64,000 nt of DNA from Edaphobacter sp. GTDB taxonomy: Bacteria; Acidobacteriota; Terriglobia; Terriglobales; Acidobacteriaceae. A program made the position numbers and the translations under genes. The DNA is taken from contig NZ_JAPWKF010000008.1 in NCBI RefSeq assembly GCF_028283685.1, forward strand, positions 463,298-527,297, in the 5' to 3' direction. Position 1 is the stretch's first letter, and each line of letters starts with the position of its first letter. Positions 43,511-52,256 of this stretch are shown piece after piece. The notes under the pieces are model-generated. The model was not told the DNA's origin, did not search any database, and saw only the letters and a program-made list of their open reading frames with translations.

Positions 43511-44464
43511 TTATATGTTTTCGCGAACAATGCTGGGTTCGCTGTACGCGAAGCGTGCAATCTCATCTTTACGCATAAAGACTACACCGGGCTTGGACTG
43601 CGCATAGGCGATGAACTCCTCAAGCACTTTGGCCCGCGCGGGCCGTCCCGCGATGCGGTCATGAGCGCTGACAGACATCATGCGCCTGCGATGTGTACCT
43701 TCCTCGTAAAGGGCGTCGAACTCTCGTTTCAGATCGTCGGCATACATTTGGGTGCTGAAGTATCGCGACTCGAAGTTCACAATGTCGTTCATGTGAAGGG
43801 TGTACGGGACTACTGCAAAGGGCTTGTTGTCAACATTGACAAGGAACGGCTCGTCCCGGCTCACGTCATCAATGTAGTAGGTGAAGCCAAGCGAACGTAG
43901 AATCGACAACGTATGTGGAGTGCTTCTTAGCCAAAAAGCATTGAAGCCGCGTGGCCGCATTCCGGTCGCTCGGTGAATGCTGTCGATGCTTTGCTGGTAC
44001 GCAGCGCGCTCTTGTTCTGCAGTCATTGGGTACTCGGGGGTCCATGTCTCCCCATGGCCCGACGCTTCATGACCACGTTCGACAATTTCCTTCGCCAGAT
44101 TGGGATGTCTATCCACCGCTGCCCCGACCATGTGGGACGTTACTTTCACCTGGCGGCGGTCAAACATCTCAAGCAGGCGGGGGAGCCCTTCCTTGAAACC
44201 ATAGTCGTACCATTTGCTCGCCGCGATGTCGGGATATTTGGGATTGATCGCGGGCAGAGGACTTTCCGCGCCACTGCCGGGTTGTGCGCCCGCCTCCATC
44301 TGCATTGAGATGGAGATGACAAGACGAGCCTCGTTTGGCCAGAACCCCTTACCTGCACCGATTCCACCCGATTGCGGCAGATCGCTCTCAGCCAATACAG
44401 CTGGAACGGTGGCTGCACCAACAGCAGCTAGACCTGCACCTTTGAGAAGATCCCGACGATTCAT
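43511..44464 (-). CDS. Polysaccharide deacetylase-family (NodB-like) secreted protein
   Basis: About 317 residues. A twin-arginine signal (MNRRDLLKGAGLAAVGAAT) begins at the ATG at 44464. The NodB-like barrel shows VKVTSHMVGAAVDRHPNL, GHEASGHGETWTPEY and a GFNAFWLRSTPHTL block. The catalytic Asp pair is not in the canonical position: the first motif reads ISISMQMEAG rather than TFDD. This is common among allantoinase/PuuE-like members that act on amides. The most likely function is amide or deacetylase hydrolysis in the periplasm; the substrate is open. Confidence 0.8.
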   Translation of the reverse strand: MNRRDLLKGAGLAAVGAATVPAVLAESDLPQSGGIGAGKGFWPNEARLVISISMQMEAGAQPGSGAESPLPAINPKYPDIAASKWYDYGFKEGLPRLLEMFDRRQVKVTSHMVGAAVDRHPNLAKEIVERGHEASGHGETWTPEYPMTAEQERAAYQQSIDSIHRATGMRPRGFNAFWLRSTPHTLSILRSLGFTYYIDDVSRDEPFLVNVDNKPFAVVPYTLHMNDIVNFESRYFSTQMYADDLKREFDALYEEGTHRRRMMSVSAHDRIAGRPARAKVLEEFIAYAQSKPGVVFMRKDEIARFAYSEPSIVRENI

Positions 44465-44542
44465 TTGAAGACACTCCTCTTCGCCTAAGCGGAGTCGTAC
44501 GCACACGATTGCTTGCTGGAACGCCACAGCTTCCCAGCAGGA

Positions 44543-45379
44543 TTAATGACCGAAGACGTCGGAATCCACGATCTCGGCGTCGGTACGGGCGAGACCGTCC
44601 AATTGGGCAACCTGCTCCGGCGAGAGTACGAAGTCAAACAAGTGCAGATTTTCCGATTGACGTTGTGGATTCGCGCTCTTCGGAACCGTTACATAGCCCT
44701 TCTGTACATGCCAGCGCAGGACGACCTGTCCAGGTGTCTTGTTTAGTTCCCGTGCCAGCGACAGCACAACCGGTTCCTTCAACAGGCTGCCATCTCGATC
44801 GAGCGGACTCCACGTTTCCACCACGATGCCATGTTGACGATGGAACGCAACGTCTTCCAGACGCGGACGAAATGGGTCCAGCTGAATCTGATTTAGCTGA
44901 GGGAAGAAGCCTGCGGCAAAGAGGCGCTGGAGGTGTGCGGGCTTGAAGTTGGATACCCCCGCGGATCGGATGAGACCTGCTTCAATCAGTTCCATCATTC
45001 CCTCGAACGCCTCAACATAGCGATCCTGTTTGGGATTCGGCCAGTGGATCAGGTACAGATCGATGTACTCCATCTTCAGCCGGCGCAGGCTTGCTTCACA
45101 GGCCTGACGAACACCGGCGCGGCTATGCCATTCGCGATTGAACTTGGTGGTTAGAAACACCTGATCACGCGGGACTCTGCTGGTTCGAATACCTTCGCCA
45201 ACTGCTTCTTCGTTTTCATACGCTTCCGCTGTATCGATCAATCGGTAGCCGTTGTTGAGAGCTTCTCGTACTGCCCGGCGAGCTTCGGCATCTCTCATCG
45301 GCCAAGTACCCAGTCCAAGCAATGGGATCGCGTGGCCGTCCGTCATCGTGAGTTTTGGTGCTGTGAGCGGTTCACTCAT
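44543..45379 (-). CDS. Aldo/keto reductase
   Basis: About 278 residues from the ATG at 45379. Family signatures are GLGTWPMRDAEARRAVREA, DTAEAYENEEAVGEGI (catalytic Asp and Tyr), LTTKFNREW (Lys) and YLIHWPNP (His). The C-terminal VPKSANPQRQSENLH contains the NADPH-binding 'PKS/R' motif. These enzymes reduce aldehydes and ketones with NADPH. It is cotranscribed with the SDR 36 bases upstream. No specific substrate can be named. Confidence 0.93.
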   Translation of the reverse strand: MSEPLTAPKLTMTDGHAIPLLGLGTWPMRDAEARRAVREALNNGYRLIDTAEAYENEEAVGEGIRTSRVPRDQVFLTTKFNREWHSRAGVRQACEASLRRLKMEYIDLYLIHWPNPKQDRYVEAFEGMMELIEAGLIRSAGVSNFKPAHLQRLFAAGFFPQLNQIQLDPFRPRLEDVAFHRQHGIVVETWSPLDRDGSLLKEPVVLSLARELNKTPGQVVLRWHVQKGYVTVPKSANPQRQSENLHLFDFVLSPEQVAQLDGLARTDAEIVDSDVFGH

Positions 45380-45415
45380 GCTGTGTCCTTTTTCTGGTTC
45401 ATCGAAAGTAAGCAA

Positions 45416-46144
45416 CTAGCCGACAAGGCCAACGCCGCCATCGACGGCAATTTGCTGGCCAGTGACAAAGGTATTCTTGATCAGAAACAGGTATGCTTCT
45501 GCAACTTCGTCAATGGTTGCCGTCCGTCCCAGCGGTATCAGGTTGTTGAAGTATGCCTTGGTGCTCTGGCGCTGTTCAAGTGGCGTATCGCGCCAGAATG
45601 GAGTTTCAGTCCACGTGGGTGCGACAACGTTGACACGTGTGCGTGGGGCAAGCTCTACCGCCAATCCCTGCGCCATGGTCAGAATTCCTGCATTGCCGAG
45701 GATCGCACCCGATGCGGTATGCGGTCGGCCCCCCGTGCCGCCCGTCAGCGTGATGCTGCTCCCATCATTCAGAAATGGATGCGCCACACGAATTACGCGC
45801 AGGTTGTCGAATACCTTGTGCTCGAACGTCTCGTGGATGGTGGCGATGTCACTTGTAGAAAAGCCGCCGCCCATCGCACCACCCACGGTTGACACCAAGT
45901 GGTCGATGCGGCCTGCCTTTTCAAAGAAGTCTTGAAGGCTTGCCGCGTCGGTTGCCTGAACCACATGGCCTCGGATTTCCCCTCCCTTGGAAGAGAGTTC
46001 CGAGAGAACTTCGTTGAGCCGCTGAAGGTTGCGGCCGCCCACTGCAACAGTTGCGCCGCTCTCAAGAGCAAGCTCCGCGACCCGTCGTCCGAAGCCCGAA
46101 GTCCCTCCAATGATCACAACATTTTTACCCTGCAGGTCTGACAT
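45416..46144 (-). CDS. Short-chain dehydrogenase/reductase-like protein lacking catalytic Tyr and Lys
   Basis: About 242 residues from the ATG at 46144. The Rossmann motif VIIGGTSGFGRRVAELA is intact, and VVAPTWTETPFW and the C-terminal GQQIAVDGGVGLVG fit the SDR fold. The expected Tyr-x-x-x-Lys stretch reads SGAILGNAGILTMAQGLA, with no Tyr and Asn in place of Lys. The catalytic Ser is kept in ITLTGGTG only weakly. It may bind a dinucleotide without turnover, or use an altered mechanism. It heads the minus-strand run ending at 42017. Confidence 0.85.
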   Translation of the reverse strand: MSDLQGKNVVIIGGTSGFGRRVAELALESGATVAVGGRNLQRLNEVLSELSSKGGEIRGHVVQATDAASLQDFFEKAGRIDHLVSTVGGAMGGGFSTSDIATIHETFEHKVFDNLRVIRVAHPFLNDGSSITLTGGTGGRPHTASGAILGNAGILTMAQGLAVELAPRTRVNVVAPTWTETPFWRDTPLEQRQSTKAYFNNLIPLGRTATIDEVAEAYLFLIKNTFVTGQQIAVDGGVGLVG

Positions 46145-46308
46145 GCGCCCTCCGAGACGCTGATGGAGAAGAGCGAATGCCCCTCCTTCGCGACTCATGT
46201 TTGATGTTGGATCAATTCAAGAAGAAATTCGCAAATCGTGATCGCGATGATTCCATTGCGTAATCGCAACAGGTGCCCCGCTTGATTGACGTTCCGCTCA
46301 TACAAAAG

Positions 46309-46335
46309 CCAAGGGCCTGCTTCGCAAACCCTTGG
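46309..46335 (-). terminator. Intrinsic terminator behind the UbiD operon
   Basis: CCAAGGG (46309-46315) and CCCTTGG (46329-46335) form a seven-pair stem with a 13-base loop. Read on the minus strand, a CTTTTG tract follows it, and it lies just after the UbiD stop. The plus strand also has a T-run downstream, so the hairpin could work both ways. Confidence 0.7.
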
Positions 46336-46346
46336 GAAATGATTTT

Positions 46347-47852
46347 TTACGGATACTTAAGGTTGAGTTCCGGTGCAAACGGACGTGGATCGACATCCCT
46401 GAACTGTGCGCGTTTGAAGTGCTCCTTCATGTGGAACGGCGCTGTCGCATCGAAGATCGTCTTCGACGAAACGCCCTTAGCTGGAAGAGAAGGGTCATAC
46501 TCGGGTGTCTGCGATGGGTCGAGCACATGACACGCAACCCCCGGGATGTTAAGGATGTCGGTGTTGCCCTGCATTCGTGTTGTCATCGCCCACAGCACGT
46601 CGTCCGTGTCAAAGATATCGACGTCTTCATCGACGAGGATGACGTTCTTCATCTCCGAATAGATGCCAAACGCAAGCAGCGCTGCCTGGCGCGCACGCCC
46701 ATCGTCATAGGCTTTTGTCTTCTTACACTGCAGAATGCCAAGAAACTTACCACCACCAGCGGTGTGGCAGTAAACCTTCTGGATGAAGCCCGGCATTGCC
46801 TTTTCACAGACATCAAAGATCGTACCTTCGGTTGGAAGACCTGCAAGGTTCGTGTGTTCTTCGCCAGGGCCAACAAGCGTCTGCAGAATAGGGCGAGTGC
46901 GTGTGGTGATCGCTGTGACTTCGATTACAGGCAAAGAGGGATTCGCTGGTCCGACATAGCCGGGAAACTCCGGCATCGCGAAGCCTGTGTTAGTGTTCTG
47001 ATCTTCACGTTCCCGTACGTTCGGCAGAATGCGACCTTCAATGACGACTTCTGCTAGGGCGATGGATTTCGTTCCGACGGTCACGCCGTTGACCATCTTC
47101 ACGGCCTCCCCGCGAAGGCCGCCAGCGATGCGCAACTCGTTGTAGCCAACAGGAACTGCCGGCATCTCAAACGAAGTCGCAATGAAGATCGCCGGATCGA
47201 GCCCCATGTTGATGGTGACCTCAAGCGATTCTCCCTTGGCCTCCTGACGCTCGCGGAAGATATCGATGATGCGCCCCGGCGCGAAGAAGATCGTCATCCT
47301 GTTGCGGTCCTGCACGCAAAGACGGTGGATCGTGACGTTGGTTCCATGCTCTGGATCGCTGGCGAGGACAAGCCCCTCGCAGAAGAACGGGCCCGCATCA
47401 TTGTCCGTGTTCGTTGGCGCAGGGAGAATCTTGCGAAGGTCAAAATCCGGATCGGTAGCACGGTAGATGACTTCCTGGCAGGGAGCTTCCGCTGCAGGCA
47501 CAGTAACCGTATCGATGGCGTTGTTCATCGCGTGAGCCATCTTCTCGGTGAGTTTATCTGCCGGCGAGTCAAGCAACAGACCTACGCGCTTACGGCTTGC
47601 GAGCATGCCCACGAGGACGCGCGACTCGGGATACCCTTTGATGTTGTTGAACATCATCGCGGGCCCGATGCGCGTTGGGCGCATGACGGTGCCACCTGCA
47701 CCGATATGGCGATAGACACCAGCGAGTTCACCGGCAGGATCAACAATGTGGTTCGTCTCAATCAGCTCTCCGGGGTACTGCTCGAGGCGCTCTAGAGCTG
47801 AGCGAAGATCAGTGATCGGTTTATGAATTGGTTCGTTTTTTATGTCGGACAT
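46347..47852 (-). CDS. UbiD-family prenylated-FMN-dependent decarboxylase
   Basis: 501 residues. The start MSDIKNEPIHKPITDLRSAL leads into the UbiD fold, with PTRIGPAMMFNNIKGYP and the conserved E-R-E-D region as VREREDQNTNTGFAMPEFPG, followed by PVIEVTAITTRTRPILQT. These are the signature areas for prenyl-FMN binding and the catalytic Glu-Arg-Glu network. UbiD enzymes decarboxylate aromatic and alpha,beta-unsaturated acids reversibly. It shares an operon with UbiX, which makes the cofactor. A role on hydroxybenzoate-type acids fits the neighbours. AAGGAGA lies six bases before the ATG. Confidence 0.95.
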   Translation of the reverse strand: MSDIKNEPIHKPITDLRSALERLEQYPGELIETNHIVDPAGELAGVYRHIGAGGTVMRPTRIGPAMMFNNIKGYPESRVLVGMLASRKRVGLLLDSPADKLTEKMAHAMNNAIDTVTVPAAEAPCQEVIYRATDPDFDLRKILPAPTNTDNDAGPFFCEGLVLASDPEHGTNVTIHRLCVQDRNRMTIFFAPGRIIDIFRERQEAKGESLEVTINMGLDPAIFIATSFEMPAVPVGYNELRIAGGLRGEAVKMVNGVTVGTKSIALAEVVIEGRILPNVREREDQNTNTGFAMPEFPGYVGPANPSLPVIEVTAITTRTRPILQTLVGPGEEHTNLAGLPTEGTIFDVCEKAMPGFIQKVYCHTAGGGKFLGILQCKKTKAYDDGRARQAALLAFGIYSEMKNVILVDEDVDIFDTDDVLWAMTTRMQGNTDILNIPGVACHVLDPSQTPEYDPSLPAKGVSSKTIFDATAPFHMKEHFKRAQFRDVDPRPFAPELNLKYP

Positions 47853-47944
47853 CTGGATTCTCCTTCGACTATGTTGTGTGGGGCAGAGCGTTTAGTTCGT
47901 AAAGATGGCGGCCTGCTCGCGCCATCGAATCTGGGTGACTCCCT

Positions 47945-48667
47945 CTACGAGGGGAAGAAGTGCGTCCAAAGCGCAGAGAGTGGCATTGCAAGCAGCAAGG
48001 CAGGAAGCATGTTCGCGACAGCAAACTCCTTGATACGGCATATGCGTAGGCCTGTTGCGAACATGATGAGACCGCCGACAGCAGAAAAATCCGCGATGCG
48101 TGAGGCGTTCGTCAGCGGCAGAATAAAGCCCGCTCCGTACTCGAGCGAAACCTGGATGAGAAGCTGTGGAACAGCGATGAGCGCTGTGACGTAACCAAGT
48201 TGCGTGCCAAAGATCGCCGCAGTAAAGAAGTCAAGCAGCGCCTTCGCGATGAGCACGGTCGCATCGCCTGTCATACCTTCTTTCATTGAGCCGAAGATGC
48301 CTGTACCGCTCGCGCAGAAAAGCACAAGGACCGCGACGAATGTTTGCAGATACTCACTGTCCGGCTCACCAGCATCGGGCGAACTCGGCATGATCTTGTC
48401 TATTACCGCTCGCAGCTTTTCGCTCAGACGGCCGATGCCTGCTTCAAAACAGGTGAGTTCGCCCAGGAACGCACCAAGGATGAGTGCCAACACCATGGCT
48501 GCGAGGTGCTTGACGCTGACAGTCAGTGCGATACCAAGGCCCATCGAACAGAGTCCGAAAGTCAGCGGAAGCGCAGTTTTGATGCGTGCAGGAATGCGAT
48601 TGCCCAGCGCGGCACCGGCGATGCCTCCGAGCAATACTGCCGAGCTATCGATCCATGGTCCTTTCAT
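47945..48667 (-). CDS. DUF554 (YdfK-like) membrane protein
   Basis: 240 residues, about seven membrane helices. GGIAGAALGNRIPARIK and MGLGIALTVSVKH at the start, GAFLGELTCFEAGI in the second helix pair and GGLIMFATGLRICRIKEF near the end are typical of DUF554 proteins, a family of unknown function with transporter-like topology. It lies between UbiX (ten bases before) and UbiD (about 90 bases after). That position suggests involvement in uptake or export of the aromatic acid or product; this is inferred. Confidence 0.88.
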   Translation of the reverse strand: MKGPWIDSSAVLLGGIAGAALGNRIPARIKTALPLTFGLCSMGLGIALTVSVKHLAAMVLALILGAFLGELTCFEAGIGRLSEKLRAVIDKIMPSSPDAGEPDSEYLQTFVAVLVLFCASGTGIFGSMKEGMTGDATVLIAKALLDFFTAAIFGTQLGYVTALIAVPQLLIQVSLEYGAGFILPLTNASRIADFSAVGGLIMFATGLRICRIKEFAVANMLPALLLAMPLSALWTHFFPS

Positions 48668-48677
48668 TAAGCGTCTC

Positions 48678-49277
48678 CTAGTTCTTTGCCGCTGCAGCGA
48701 GCGGCCTCGTGAGGTCGCCCATGCCGGACCAACGCGGAAGGTTTACCGGGGCCTCGATATCAAACAGATCGAAAACGCGCATGACGGTGAAGTCGATCAT
48801 CTCTTCGATACTCTGTGGTCGGCTGTAGAGCGCAGGGACCGGAGGATAGATCACCGCACCCATCTGTGTCGCTGTAAGCATGTTCTGAATGTGCGCCTGA
48901 TTGAGCGGAGCCTCGCGCGTCAGCAAAACCAGCCGGCGACGCTCTTTGAGCGTGACGTCAGCCGCGCGCGTAAGCAGGTTGTAGGGAGACGCCAACGCTA
49001 CGGCTGCGAGGCAACGCATCGAGCAAGGCATGATCATCATGCCTGCGGTCTTGAACGAACCGCTAGATATCGAAGCGCCAAAGTTCTCCTGGTTGTGTAC
49101 ATGGGTTGCGAGTGATTCGATTTGCTCCGTGGTCATCCCAGCCTCATAGACCGTCATCTTTGCGCCCGTAGAGAGCACAAGATGCGTCTCCACGCGGAGT
49201 TCACGGAGCATCGCGAGAGCGCGAACGCCATACGCGATTCCTGTTGCTCCCGAAATGCCAACGACGATGGGTTTCAT
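48678..49277 (-). CDS. ubiX: UbiX-like flavin prenyltransferase
   Basis: 199 residues. The flavoprotein fold starts VVGISGATGIAYGVRAL (G-I-x-G-A-S/T-G) and continues with MIMPCSMRCLAAVALASPYN, the conserved Cys-Ser region, and LTREAPLNQAHIQNML, which contains the Arg-Glu-x-P-x-x-x-x-H signature. UbiX attaches a dimethylallyl group to FMN to make the cofactor of UbiD. It is the first gene of the operon. The promoter region faces that of the outer-membrane protein gene at 49494, with two dyads between. Confidence 0.95.
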   Translation of the reverse strand: MKPIVVGISGATGIAYGVRALAMLRELRVETHLVLSTGAKMTVYEAGMTTEQIESLATHVHNQENFGASISSGSFKTAGMMIMPCSMRCLAAVALASPYNLLTRAADVTLKERRRLVLLTREAPLNQAHIQNMLTATQMGAVIYPPVPALYSRPQSIEEMIDFTVMRVFDLFDIEAPVNLPRWSGMGDLTRPLAAAAKN

Positions 49278-49370
49278 GAGTGCCTTCTTTCTGCGTGAGC
49301 GACGCTCAGCCTAACGGGCTGATTCCCGCAGCCTTTACTTGAGTAGACGTCAGAACACCCATGCGCGATC

Positions 49371-49390
49371 ATAGTATTGCTGCATGCTAT
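49371..49390. promoter_or_regulatory. LysR-type dyad in the divergent ubiX promoter region
   Basis: ATAGTAT, six bases, ATGCTAT: six of the seven arm bases pair. The ATAG/CTAT ends have the T-N-A form recognised by LysR regulators, and the gene 50513 carries a dyad with the same half-sites in front of it. It lies between ubiX and the outer-membrane protein gene and could control both. Confidence 0.45.
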
Positions 49391-49402
49391 TCATGTCTAA
49401 AA

Positions 49403-49432
49403 GTGATCGATCTACGAATTGATCGTTGTCAC
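49403..49432. promoter_or_regulatory. Second dyad in the ubiX / outer-membrane protein intergenic region
   Basis: GTGA (49403-49406) and TCAC (49429-49432) flank CGATC (49408-49412) and GATCG (49421-49425). The arms are interrupted, and the two pairs are not perfectly centred. It may be a regulator site or an RNA hairpin in a leader. Confidence 0.3.
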
Positions 49433-49493
49433 GCATACAAGGGATGCGCATTTACGACGAATCTTAAATTGAGATCTCCGCGTCAGCTTGGTC

Positions 49494-50438
49494 ATGGGCT
49501 ATTTCTCTCATCCAAGAGCTTTGATTGTTCTCGCAATCGCTGCTTGCCTAGGCGGCACAGCACCCACCAACGCACAGACGAGCGATCTCAAAAGTGCCGC
49601 GCCGCAGATGCCAACGGTAAACCTTGGTTTGACCTCCTTCTACGACGGCATCGCTGGCCCTGGTTGGATGGTCGAAGAGTATGGTCAGGGCGCGCACGAG
49701 ACCAAAACGATCGCCGCCGATGGAAGCACGACCGCTACAGCGCCGCACATCAATAGCGGCTCATGGATCACGCACGTCGCCTATATTTCAAAACATCGCG
49801 TAGCAGGAGCGTGGGTGGGCGTGGAGTTTCTGGTGCCCTTCGCATACGTCGATGCTGGCGTAGCGGGACAGCGTGGTGGCATCGGGGACATGACGCTTGG
49901 TCCGTTGCTGCTGCAGTGGCCCGAACAAAAGCTTTTCGGGATGCGTTTCCAGCAGCGTATCCTTGCCGATTTCGAGGTCCCCACGGGCGTTTACACCGCG
50001 AAGAAGGGGGCGGTGAACATCGGTAGCCACGCGTGGACGGTGCATCCTTATTACGCATTCACGCTATTGCCGCACAACAAATGGGAGACGAGTTGGCGTA
50101 TCTCCTATCTTTGGAACGCGACAGATCATGCTCCCGTAGCGACGAGCAACATCAACTCGACTCAGGCCGGGCAGGCGTTACATCTGAATGCCACGCTTTC
50201 GTATGAAGTACATAAGGGCGTTTTCGTTGGAGCGAATGGATACATGTTCCACCAACTCACCGATTCGAAGGTGAACGGGCTGTCCCAACCAGGTACGGAG
50301 GTGCTCGGCGCACTCGGACCAGGCATTATGGTGCGGCACAAGCAGTGGTTCTACTATGCGAATGCTTACCGAGAGTTCAGTGCCGTGGATACGACGGAAG
50401 GCTCCAAGTTCGTACTTCGCATTGAGCGCGTCTTCTGA
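49494..50438 (+). CDS. MetA-pathway-of-phenol-degradation family outer-membrane protein
   Basis: About 314 residues from the ATG at 49494 with a signal peptide ending TNAQ. The mature protein is a beta-barrel with alternating strands, GLTSFYDGIAGPGWMVEEYG at the front, QQRILADFEVPTGVYTAKK in the middle and a terminal Phe (FVLRIERVF). These features fit the PF13557-type outer-membrane channels tied to phenolics and hydrocarbon use. It faces the UbiX-DUF554-UbiD operon. The likely role is passage of hydrophobic aromatic compounds across the outer membrane. Confidence 0.85.
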   Translation: MGYFSHPRALIVLAIAACLGGTAPTNAQTSDLKSAAPQMPTVNLGLTSFYDGIAGPGWMVEEYGQGAHETKTIAADGSTTATAPHINSGSWITHVAYISKHRVAGAWVGVEFLVPFAYVDAGVAGQRGGIGDMTLGPLLLQWPEQKLFGMRFQQRILADFEVPTGVYTAKKGAVNIGSHAWTVHPYYAFTLLPHNKWETSWRISYLWNATDHAPVATSNINSTQAGQALHLNATLSYEVHKGVFVGANGYMFHQLTDSKVNGLSQPGTEVLGALGPGIMVRHKQWFYYANAYREFSAVDTTEGSKFVLRIERVF

Positions 50439-50483
50439 TGTCCAGACATGCTTCGTCAACGCTGATGAAGCATGAGGCGCTTT

Positions 50484-50504
50484 TCGATAGACTTACTCTA
50501 TCGA
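50484..50504. promoter_or_regulatory. Perfect 21-base palindrome upstream of a LysR gene
   Basis: TCGATAG, seven bases, TCGATAG in reverse (CTATCGA), ending nine bases before the ATG of the LysR gene. The ATAG-N7-CTAT core is the classical LysR operator geometry. It overlaps the start of the GAGGAG ribosome binding site, which suggests autorepression. Confidence 0.6.
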
Positions 50505-50512
50505 GGAGCGCA

Positions 50513-51403
50513 ATGGAACTCCGTCAAATTCGTTCATTCGTAGTGCTGGCGGAGGAGTTGCACTTCGGTCGTGCGGCCGCACGGCTCCATCTCGCGCAGC
50601 CCGCGCTCAGCCAACAGATCAAACAGCTCGAAGAGTTCCTCGGCACAGCGTTATTCGAACGCACGAGCCGCGTCGTGAGTCTGAGTGAAGCAGGAGCGGC
50701 GTTTCTTCCGCGCGCGCGTGCCGCGTTGCGTGAACTCGGCGAAGGCCAGGAGGAACTGCAGTCCGTAGGGGCTGGCGATACAGGCAGCGTACGGCTAGGC
50801 TTTGTCAGTACCGCTGCCGTGCGCGTCATTCCGGAGACTCTATCGCGACTGGCCAAGTACCACCCCGGTATACGCCTTCAACTGAAGGAGTCGGATCCGA
50901 TGTCGCAAGTGCAGGGACTACTTACCGGCGACTTGGATATCGGCCTGATGCATGTCGGTGGGATGCACCCCGCGTTGGAAGAACATCTCGCCGAAACCAG
51001 CAATATCTCCCTTGCGTTACCTGCGAAACACCCTCTCGCTAAAGAAGCGAAACTCACGCTGAAAAACCTTATGCAGGAGACCTTCATTCTCCCTGTGCCC
51101 ACGCCGCACCACGACTTCCATGAAGTAATTCATATGGTGTTTCAGAGCCATGGATTTATTCCGAAGCAGCAACAAGAGGTGACAATGCTACAGACAGCGC
51201 TTCCGTTGATCGCGGCAGGAGCGGGCTGTGCTTTGCTCCCAGACACGTTTGAGATGCTGAAACCACGGGGCGTCGCATTTCGGAAGCTGGCTGGAGTCAG
51301 GATGAACTTGCATATCTATGCTGTCGTGCGACGCGACAGCACCTCTCGACTTATTCAAAACGTACTGGGACAGGTGATAGCGGATGGAGTTGCGAAACGT
51401 TAG
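50513..51403 (+). CDS. LysR-family transcriptional regulator
   Basis: About 296 residues from the ATG at 50513. The winged helix is MELRQIRSFVVLAEELHFGRAAARLHLAQPALSQQI in effect (core: RAAARLHLAQPALSQQI), the hallmark of LysR proteins. A substrate-binding domain follows from GSVRLGFVSTAAVRVIPETL. It resembles the regulator at 57216 closely. Both have HPLA-K and PHHDFHEV/PHEDFREV blocks. It is likely to respond to an aromatic acid and control the ubiX operon and itself. The gene overlaps the next LysR gene by 20 bases. Confidence 0.93.
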   Translation: MELRQIRSFVVLAEELHFGRAAARLHLAQPALSQQIKQLEEFLGTALFERTSRVVSLSEAGAAFLPRARAALRELGEGQEELQSVGAGDTGSVRLGFVSTAAVRVIPETLSRLAKYHPGIRLQLKESDPMSQVQGLLTGDLDIGLMHVGGMHPALEEHLAETSNISLALPAKHPLAKEAKLTLKNLMQETFILPVPTPHHDFHEVIHMVFQSHGFIPKQQQEVTMLQTALPLIAAGAGCALLPDTFEMLKPRGVAFRKLAGVRMNLHIYAVVRRDSTSRLIQNVLGQVIADGVAKR

Positions 51404-52256
51404 GAGCTTCGTAGCGGTTGCCGAACAACTCAGCTTTCGAGCTGCTGCCAGAAAGCTGTATCTGTCGCAACCGGCGCTGACCAAGCAGGTGCAACAGCTC
51501 GAAGCGGAGATTGGGGTACCGCTGCTCATTCGTCAGCGACCGCACATCGTCCTTACCGAAGCTGGGTTGGCGTTTCTGGATCGCGCCAAGGACTTGCTCC
51601 GTGCGTCGAACTTCGCAATCGAAGAGGCAAAGCAGATTCAGGCAGGTCTGGCTGGTAGCATCACGATTGGCTTTGTCGCTCAGGCCGCGTTTGAGACACT
51701 CCCCGATCTATTGAAAAAGTTCCGCTGCAAAGTGCCCTCGGCAGACTTCAGATTGAAGGAGCTATCTGCTACGGAACAGATGGCCTCGCTCGCTGACGGC
51801 TCCATTGACGTTGCTCTCCTGCAGAGTTCATCAGCGCCAAAGGGATTCGATAGCATGGTCCTCAAAAGTGAACGCGTTGCAATTGTCCATTCTGTCCGAC
51901 ATCGGCTCGCAAAGGAGGCGAAGGTTGTTCTCAAGGACTTTGCAGACGACATCGTCTTTCTGCCACGACGCGATGAAGCTGCCGATCTACGCGAGATCAT
52001 CCTCGCAAATTTCAGTCGCCATGGAAGTACGCCGGCGCGCATTCAAGAAATCGAACGTGTGCAAAGTACAATCTGCCTCGCAGCCGCCAATCTTGGGATC
52101 GCTCTGATCCCAGAATCGGCGAAGGCGATGCGTATGCAGGGCGTCCGGTTTCGGCCCTTGTTGCGTCCATTCGTGCCGATAGAAACGCGCGCTGTCTGGC
52201 GACGAAAAGAGCGATCCGCGCTCGTCAATGTACTGAAGACCTTACTTGCAAAGTGA
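51384..52256 (+). CDS. LysR-family transcriptional regulator, second gene
   Basis: 290 residues. The winged helix is RSFVAVAEQLSFRAAARKLY with LSQPALTKQVQQLEAEIG. The effector domain begins at GSITIGFVAQAAFETLPDLL. It overlaps the preceding LysR gene by 20 bases and is cotranslated. Tandem regulators in one transcript are unusual for this family; they might form a heteromeric or cascade control. No target site specific to it was identified. Confidence 0.92.
   Translation: MELRNVRSFVAVAEQLSFRAAARKLYLSQPALTKQVQQLEAEIGVPLLIRQRPHIVLTEAGLAFLDRAKDLLRASNFAIEEAKQIQAGLAGSITIGFVAQAAFETLPDLLKKFRCKVPSADFRLKELSATEQMASLADGSIDVALLQSSSAPKGFDSMVLKSERVAIVHSVRHRLAKEAKVVLKDFADDIVFLPRRDEAADLREIILANFSRHGSTPARIQEIERVQSTICLAAANLGIALIPESAKAMRMQGVRFRPLLRPFVPIETRAVWRRKERSALVNVLKTLLAK

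Noticed and set aside
49763..50058. Several short frames overlapping the outer-membrane protein gene
   Set aside because: Arg/Pro-rich shadows in other frames of a gene with clear barrel features.
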